Source of the DNA: Klebsiella michiganensis
Lineage (GTDB): Bacteria; Pseudomonadota; Gammaproteobacteria; Enterobacterales; Enterobacteriaceae
DNA: 64,000 nt
Reading direction: 5' to 3'
Assembly: GCF_002925905.1 (NCBI RefSeq)
Contig: NZ_PRDB01000010.1
Coordinates: forward strand, 1 to 64,000
The notes under the pieces were generated by a model. That model was given only the letters and a program-made list of their open reading frames with translations. It ran no database searches and was not told where the DNA came from. Positions 59,980-64,000 of the stretch are shown piece by piece; the stretch's first letter is position 1; every line of letters begins with the position of its first letter. Made by a program: the position numbers and the translations under genes.

Positions 59980-61083
59980 ATGCAGGATGAAATATACATG
60001 GCGCGAGCGCTGAAGCTGGCCGCGCGCGGACGCTTCACCACGCACCCAAACCCGAATGTCGGCTGCGTGATCGTTAAAGATGGCCAGATCGTCGGCGAAG
60101 GTTTTCACTATCGCGCCGGTGAACCGCACGCGGAAGTGCACGCGCTGCGCATGGCGGGCGAAAAAGCGAAAGGCGCGACGGCGTACGTCACGCTGGAGCC
60201 CTGTAGCCATCACGGGCGAACGCCGCCGTGCTGCGAGGCGCTGATTGCCGCAGGGGTGACCCGCGTGGTTGCGGCGATGCAGGATCCGAACCCGCAGGTC
60301 GCGGGTCGCGGTTTGTACCGTTTGCAGCAGGAAGGGGTCGACGTCAGTCACGGGCTGATGATGAACGAAGCCGAGGCGCTGAATAAAGGTTTTCTTAAGC
60401 GGATGCGCACCGGTTTTCCCTGGATTCAGTTAAAAATGGGCGCATCGCTGGATGGGCGCACGGCGATGGCCAGCGGAGAGAGCCAGTGGATCACCTCACC
60501 GCAGGCGCGGCGCGATGTGCAGCGCCTGCGCGCGCAAAACCACGCCATCCTGACCAGCAGCGCGACGGTGCTGGCGGATGACCCGGCGCTAACCGTACGC
60601 TGGGACGAGCTCAACGCCGACACTCAGGCGCTGTACCCGCAGGAAAAGCTGCGCCAGCCTTTGCGTATCGTTATCGATAGTCAGAATCGCGTCACGCCGC
60701 AGCATCGTATCGTGGAGCAGGCGGGTGAAACGCTGTTTGCCCGTACCCGTGCAGATGAACGCCAGTGGCCGGAGAACGTACGCACGCTGCTGGTGCCGGA
60801 GCATAACGGTCGCCTGGACCTGGTGGTCCTGATGATGCTGCTGGGCAAACAGCAAATTAACTCGATCTGGGTGGAAGCAGGCCCCACCCTTGCCGGCGCG
60901 CTGCTGGAGGCCGGGCTGGTGGACGAGCTTATCATCTATATTGCGCCTAAACTGTTAGGCAGCGATGCGCGCGGATTATGTGTACTGCCGGGGCTTGAGA
61001 AACTTGAGCAAGCACCCCATTTCAAATTCAATGAGATACGTCATGTAGGCCCGGATATTTGCCTGCATTTAGTGAACGCTTGA
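59980..61083 (+). CDS. ribD: Bifunctional riboflavin deaminase/reductase RibD
   Basis: Two steps of riboflavin synthesis. The N-terminal deaminase domain has the zinc motifs HAEVHAL and PCSHHGRTPPCC. The C-terminal NADPH-dependent reductase domain starts near residue 146 (QLKMGASLDGRTAM). The protein has 367 aa from the ATG at 59980, the E. coli length. It follows nrdR closely and is probably co-transcribed. Confidence 0.97.
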   Translation: MQDEIYMARALKLAARGRFTTHPNPNVGCVIVKDGQIVGEGFHYRAGEPHAEVHALRMAGEKAKGATAYVTLEPCSHHGRTPPCCEALIAAGVTRVVAAMQDPNPQVAGRGLYRLQQEGVDVSHGLMMNEAEALNKGFLKRMRTGFPWIQLKMGASLDGRTAMASGESQWITSPQARRDVQRLRAQNHAILTSSATVLADDPALTVRWDELNADTQALYPQEKLRQPLRIVIDSQNRVTPQHRIVEQAGETLFARTRADERQWPENVRTLLVPEHNGRLDLVVLMMLLGKQQINSIWVEAGPTLAGALLEAGLVDELIIYIAPKLLGSDARGLCVLPGLEKLEQAPHFKFNEIRHVGPDICLHLVNA

Positions 61084-61176
61084 TTTCCCCGGACAAAAGG
61101 GAAAGCAGTGCGCCGATTATTATGATAGAATCCGCCCCCCTTGCGGGGCCAAATGAACTGAACCCGAAGGAAGAGT

Positions 61177-61647
61177 ATGAACATTATTGAAGCTAACGTT
61201 GCTACCCCGGACGCTCGCGTCGCCATCACCATCGCGCGTTTCAACAACTTTATCAACGACAGCCTGCTGGATGGCGCGATTGACGCCCTGAAGCGTATTG
61301 GCCAGGTCAAAGATGAAAACATTACCGTGGTTTGGGTTCCAGGCGCGTATGAGCTGCCGCTGGCGGCTGACGCACTGGCGAAAACCGGTAAGTATGACGC
61401 AGTGATCGCGCTGGGTACCGTTATCCGTGGCGGCACCGCGCACTTTGAATATGTGGCTGGCGGTGCAAGCAATGGCCTGGCGCACGTCGCTCAGGACAGC
61501 GGAATCCCGGTAGCCTTCGGTGTTCTGACCACAGAAAGTATTGAACAAGCCATCGAACGCGCTGGCACCAAAGCCGGTAACAAAGGCGCTGAAGCCGCGT
61601 TGACCGCGCTGGAAATGATTAACGTATTGAAAGCCATCAAGGCCTGA
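61177..61647 (+). CDS. ribE: 6,7-dimethyl-8-ribityllumazine synthase
   Basis: Forms the lumazine precursor of riboflavin and assembles as an icosahedral 60-mer in the family. The protein has 156 aa with the typical N-terminus [17 protein letters not shown] and catalytic-site blocks WVPGAYELP and [15 protein letters not shown]. The symbol ribH is also used. A -10-like TATGATAGAAT near 61118-61128 suggests its own promoter. nusB follows 19 bases downstream. Confidence 0.97.
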   Translation: MNIIEANVATPDARVAITIARFNNFINDSLLDGAIDALKRIGQVKDENITVVWVPGAYELPLAADALAKTGKYDAVIALGTVIRGGTAHFEYVAGGASNGLAHVAQDSGIPVAFGVLTTESIEQAIERAGTKAGNKGAEAALTALEMINVLKAIKA

Positions 61648-61666
61648 TTTTTGTAAGGGGAATTCC

Positions 61667-62086
61667 GTGAAACCTGCTGCTCGTCGCCGCGCCCGTGAGT
61701 GTGCTGTCCAGGCGCTTTACTCCTGGCAGTTGTCCAAAAACGACATCGCTGATGTCGAATACCAGTTCCTGGCGGAACAGGATGTGAAAGATGTAGACGT
61801 TCTGTATTTCCGCGAACTGCTGTCCGGAGTGGCGACTAACAGCGCGTATCTCGACGGCCTGATGAAGCCGTATCTTTCTCGTCTGCTGGACGAGCTGGGT
61901 CAGGTGGAAAAAGCGGTGCTGCGTATCGCACTGTTTGAGCTGTCAAAGCGTAGCGATGTACCGTACAAAGTTGCGATTAACGAAGCCATCGAACTGGCGA
62001 AAACCTTTGGCGCTGAAGATAGCCATAAGTTTGTCAACGGCGTGCTGGACAAAGCTGCCCCGGTAATTCGTCCCAACAAAAAGTAA
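61667..62086 (+). CDS. nusB: Transcription antitermination factor NusB
   Basis: All-helical RNA-binding protein of 139 aa that works with NusE (S10) on boxA in rRNA antitermination. The N-terminal basic helix [21 protein letters not shown] and the C-terminal [11 protein letters not shown] are conserved. It lies between ribE and thiL as in E. coli. Confidence 0.98.
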   Translation: MKPAARRRARECAVQALYSWQLSKNDIADVEYQFLAEQDVKDVDVLYFRELLSGVATNSAYLDGLMKPYLSRLLDELGQVEKAVLRIALFELSKRSDVPYKVAINEAIELAKTFGAEDSHKFVNGVLDKAAPVIRPNKK

Positions 62087-62093
62087 ATTCCAG

Positions 62094-62131
62094 GGCCGGT
62101 TTTTGCAGAGTCTCACTTCTGCAAACCGGCC
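62094..62131 (+). terminator. Hairpin between nusB and thiL
   Basis: GGCCGGTTTTTGCAGA and TCTGCAAACCGGCC pair with a small bulge around an 8-base loop, followed by TTATTCTTTT. It is a terminator or attenuator before thiL. Confidence 0.75.
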
Positions 62132-62161
62132 TTATTCTTTTCTTTTTCTGAGGCATAACGT

Positions 62162-63136
62162 ATGGCATGCGGCGAATTTTCCCTGATTGCCCGTTATTTT
62201 GATCGCGTAAAAAGCGCACGTCTTGATGTTGAAACCGGCATTGGCGACGACTGCGCGCTCCTGAACATCCCCGAGAAAAAAACGCTGGCAATCAGCACCG
62301 ACACCCTGGTGGCGGGAAACCATTTTTTACCCGATATTGACCCTGCCGACCTCGCCTATAAAGCGCTGGCGGTCAACCTGAGCGACCTGGCGGCAATGGG
62401 CGCTGAACCGGCGTGGCTAACCCTGGCCCTGACCCTGCCGGAAGCGGACGAAGCCTGGCTTGAGGCCTTTAGCGACAGCCTGTTCGTGCAGCTTAATTAT
62501 TACGATATGCAGCTCATTGGCGGCGATACCACGCGCGGACCGCTGTCGATGACGCTGGGTATTCACGGCTATGTGCCGACGGGACGCGCTTTGAAGCGCT
62601 CCGGGGCAAAGCATGGCGACTGGATTTACGTCACCGGCACGCCGGGAGACAGCGCCGCGGGTCTGGCGATTTTGCAGGATCGGCTGCAGGTTGAAGATGA
62701 CGCCGACGCGGATTATCTCCTGGCGCGCCATCTGCGTCCGCTGCCGCGGGTTCTGCAGGGGCAGGCGCTGCGCGATTTGGCGAACGCCGCCATCGATCTC
62801 TCCGACGGCCTGATTTCTGACCTGGGGCATATTCTCAAGGCCAGCGGCTGCGGCGCGCGCGTCGATCTTGATGCGATGCCGTTCTCGGATGCGATGCTGC
62901 GCCAGGTTGAGCCTGAGCAGGCGCTGCGCTGGGCGCTCTCCGGCGGTGAAGATTACGAGCTGTGCTTTACCGTACCTGAACTCAATCGCGGGGCGCTGGA
63001 CGTGGCCCTTGCCAACCTCGGCGCGCGTTTTACCTGCATTGGGCAGATCCTGCCGGAATCGGAAGGTCTGCAGTTCACACGCGAAGGTAAGCCCGTCACG
63101 TTCGATTTTAAGGGATACGATCATTTTGGCGCGTAG
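62162..63136 (+). CDS. thiL: Thiamine-monophosphate kinase
   Basis: Phosphorylates thiamine monophosphate to thiamine diphosphate. The protein has 324 aa of the PurM/AIR-synthetase fold with the metal-binding [24 protein letters not shown] and [14 protein letters not shown] motifs. The ATG follows CTGAGGC. No THI-box riboswitch is visible upstream. Its end overlaps or adjoins the start of pgpA. Confidence 0.97.
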   Translation: MACGEFSLIARYFDRVKSARLDVETGIGDDCALLNIPEKKTLAISTDTLVAGNHFLPDIDPADLAYKALAVNLSDLAAMGAEPAWLTLALTLPEADEAWLEAFSDSLFVQLNYYDMQLIGGDTTRGPLSMTLGIHGYVPTGRALKRSGAKHGDWIYVTGTPGDSAAGLAILQDRLQVEDDADADYLLARHLRPLPRVLQGQALRDLANAAIDLSDGLISDLGHILKASGCGARVDLDAMPFSDAMLRQVEPEQALRWALSGGEDYELCFTVPELNRGALDVALANLGARFTCIGQILPESEGLQFTREGKPVTFDFKGYDHFGA

Positions 63137-63632
63137 TAGAGATGTGGCGAAAAGCCGTCTGAAGATGAGCAATCCCTGGCATCTGCTGGCAACGGGATTT
63201 GGCAGCGGCCTTAGCCCCGTGGTTCCCGGCACTATGGGATCGCTGGCGTCGATCCCCTTCTGGTATTTGCTGACCTTACTCCCCTGGCAGCTCTATTCGC
63301 TGGCGGTGATGATGAGCATCTGCATTGGCGTCTATATTTGCCACCGTACGGCGAAAGATATGGGTACCCACGATCATGGCAGCATTGTCTGGGATGAGTT
63401 TGTTGGGATGTGGATCACCCTGATGGCTCTACCGACGATGGACTGGCAGTGGGTCGCCGCTGGATTTGTGATTTTCCGCCTCTTTGATATGTGGAAGCCG
63501 TGGCCCATCCGCTGGTTCGACCGCAATATCCACGGCGGGATGGGGATCATGGTGGACGATATTGTCGCCGGGGTGATTTCCGCCGGGGTGCTGTACGTGA
63601 TTGGCCACCACTGGCCGATTGGTCTTTTTTAA
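63126..63632 (+). CDS. pgpA: Phosphatidylglycerophosphatase A
   Basis: Inner-membrane enzyme that dephosphorylates phosphatidylglycerophosphate. The conserved core runs from [16 protein letters not shown] to the C-terminus, with [29 protein letters not shown] and three or four membrane segments. The start is unclear because no ATG precedes the conserved part. A TTG at 63126 (ten bases from AGGGA), an ATT at 63123 or a GTG at 63144 are possible. The TTG is given here and overlaps thiL by 11 bases. Confidence 0.9.
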   Translation: MARSRDVAKSRLKMSNPWHLLATGFGSGLSPVVPGTMGSLASIPFWYLLTLLPWQLYSLAVMMSICIGVYICHRTAKDMGTHDHGSIVWDEFVGMWITLMALPTMDWQWVAAGFVIFRLFDMWKPWPIRWFDRNIHGGMGIMVDDIVAGVISAGVLYVIGHHWPIGLF

Positions 63633-63733
63633 ACCAGTCTGGCCCGGCTGGCCTGGCGCCTCTGGGAAATCGAGCAGGCAGGCTTTTCCCGGAGGCGGTG
63701 GTGAACTCGTCGTCAGCAGATGCTGGTGAACCT

Positions 63734-63765
63734 GTAGCCCGGCTAAGCGCAGCGCGAGCCGGGAA
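63734..63765 (+). repeat. REP element, GTAGCCCGG type
   Basis: Identical over 32 bases to 11193-11224. It begins GTAGCCCGGCTAAGCG and ends GAGCCGGGAA. It lies between the convergent pgpA and yajO genes; degenerate REP-related sequence (TCCCGGAGGCGG) precedes it from about 63687. Confidence 0.9.
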
Positions 63766-63783
63766 TCGGCAGGGAACCGCGCG

Positions 63784-64000
63784 TTACTTGAACCCCACAA
63801 TCGGGTGCGGTTTATACGGCGTCTCCAGCTTTTCAATCTGATCCGGCGTCAGCGTTAAATCGACCGCATGCAGCAGCTCATCCAGCTGCTCCTGCCTTGA
63901 GGCGCCGATAATCGGCGCGGCCACGCCCGGCTTGCTCAATAGCCAGGCCAGCGCCACCTGCGCGCGGTTGGCGTCAAGCTCTTCCGCGACTTCGGCCAGG
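63784..64000 (-). CDS. yajO: Aldo/keto reductase YajO, C-terminal part
   Basis: Only the last 72 codons are in the window; the gene continues past base 64000. The translated end (AQVALAWLLSKPGVAAPIIG, then ETPYKPHPIVGFK) is the C-terminus of the YajO aldo/keto reductase. In E. coli this protein is linked to 1-deoxyxylulose 5-phosphate formation from ribulose 5-phosphate. Position after pgpA agrees with E. coli. Confidence 0.9.
   Translation of the reverse strand, partial: LAEVAEELDANRAQVALAWLLSKPGVAAPIIGASRQEQLDELLHAVDLTLTPDQIEKLETPYKPHPIVGFK

Noticed and set aside
61084-61176. Possible FMN riboswitch before ribE
   Set aside because: Too short for an RFN element and lacks its conserved blocks; enterobacteria carry it before ribB.
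62087-62161. Possible thiamine (THI-box) riboswitch before thiL
   Set aside because: The gap is only 75 bases, is filled by a terminator-like hairpin, and shows no THI-box core sequence.

Overview
The window is a 64 kb chromosomal segment of a gamma-proteobacterium of the order Enterobacterales. GC content is high and the gene order follows the Escherichia coli 8-9 minute region (tau - hemB - ampH - sbmA - ddlA - phoA - proC - aroL - sbcCD - phoBR - malZ - queA/tgt/secDF - tsx - nrdR/ribD/ribE/nusB/thiL/pgpA - yajO). Protein similarity to E. coli, the GTAG-type REP elements and the extra loci inserted into the backbone point to the Klebsiella/Raoultella group. This placement is from memory of gene order and protein sequence, and the species is not resolved.

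Layout. 1-2153: 3' part of the taurine import and oxidation operon (tauB partial, tauC, tauD). 2154-4978: accessory stretch with an OlsF-like ornithine lipid synthase and a REP-associated tyrosine transposase (RAYT) flanked on both sides by REP copies. 4979-13172: hemB, ampH, a cysteine hydrolase, sbmA-yaiW, yaiY, yaiZ, ddlA and an extensin/LAS-peptidase-like protein. 13342-17923: an MdtG-like efflux pump, then a sugar-acid cassette (IdnO-like dehydrogenase, ACS-family permease, LacI regulator) with a palindromic operator. 18151-26846: iraP, phoA-psiF behind a Pho box, proC, yaiI, a DUF2076 protein, aroL-yaiA with TyrR boxes, aroM, ppnP, rdgC, mak. 26895-34159: a DUF4406 gene where E. coli has araJ, then sbcCD and the divergent phoBR operon with its Pho box. 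34578-39362: brnQ, proY, malZ. 39359-47965: accessory block with a LysR regulator, a YcaC-like hydrolase, a membrane-anchored ABM-domain protein, a YtcJ-like amidohydrolase, and a DUF2339/DUF3999 membrane pair. 48013-54972: a 2-Cys peroxiredoxin with an OxyR-like site, acpH, then queA-tgt-yajC-secD-secF. 55089-57614: a degenerate M24 protein, a VOC protein and a WYL regulator. 57658-64000: tsx, yajI, nrdR-ribD, ribE-nusB-thiL-pgpA and the 3' end of yajO.

How the genes work together. The core genes serve sulfur and phosphate scavenging (tau; phoA and phoBR), cell-wall maintenance (ampH, ddlA), cofactor synthesis (hemB, ribD, ribE, thiL), protein export (yajC-secDF), tRNA queuosine (queA, tgt) and double-strand-break processing (sbcCD, rdgC). 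The least familiar material lies in the insertions between these genes. The most noteworthy are the OlsF-like fusion protein, the RAYT/REP locus, the LysR-controlled hydrolase/ABM/amidohydrolase cluster whose last enzyme has a Cys/His-rich tail, and the M24 protein that has lost metal ligands. I found no rRNA, tRNA, CRISPR array, prophage or classical insertion sequence.
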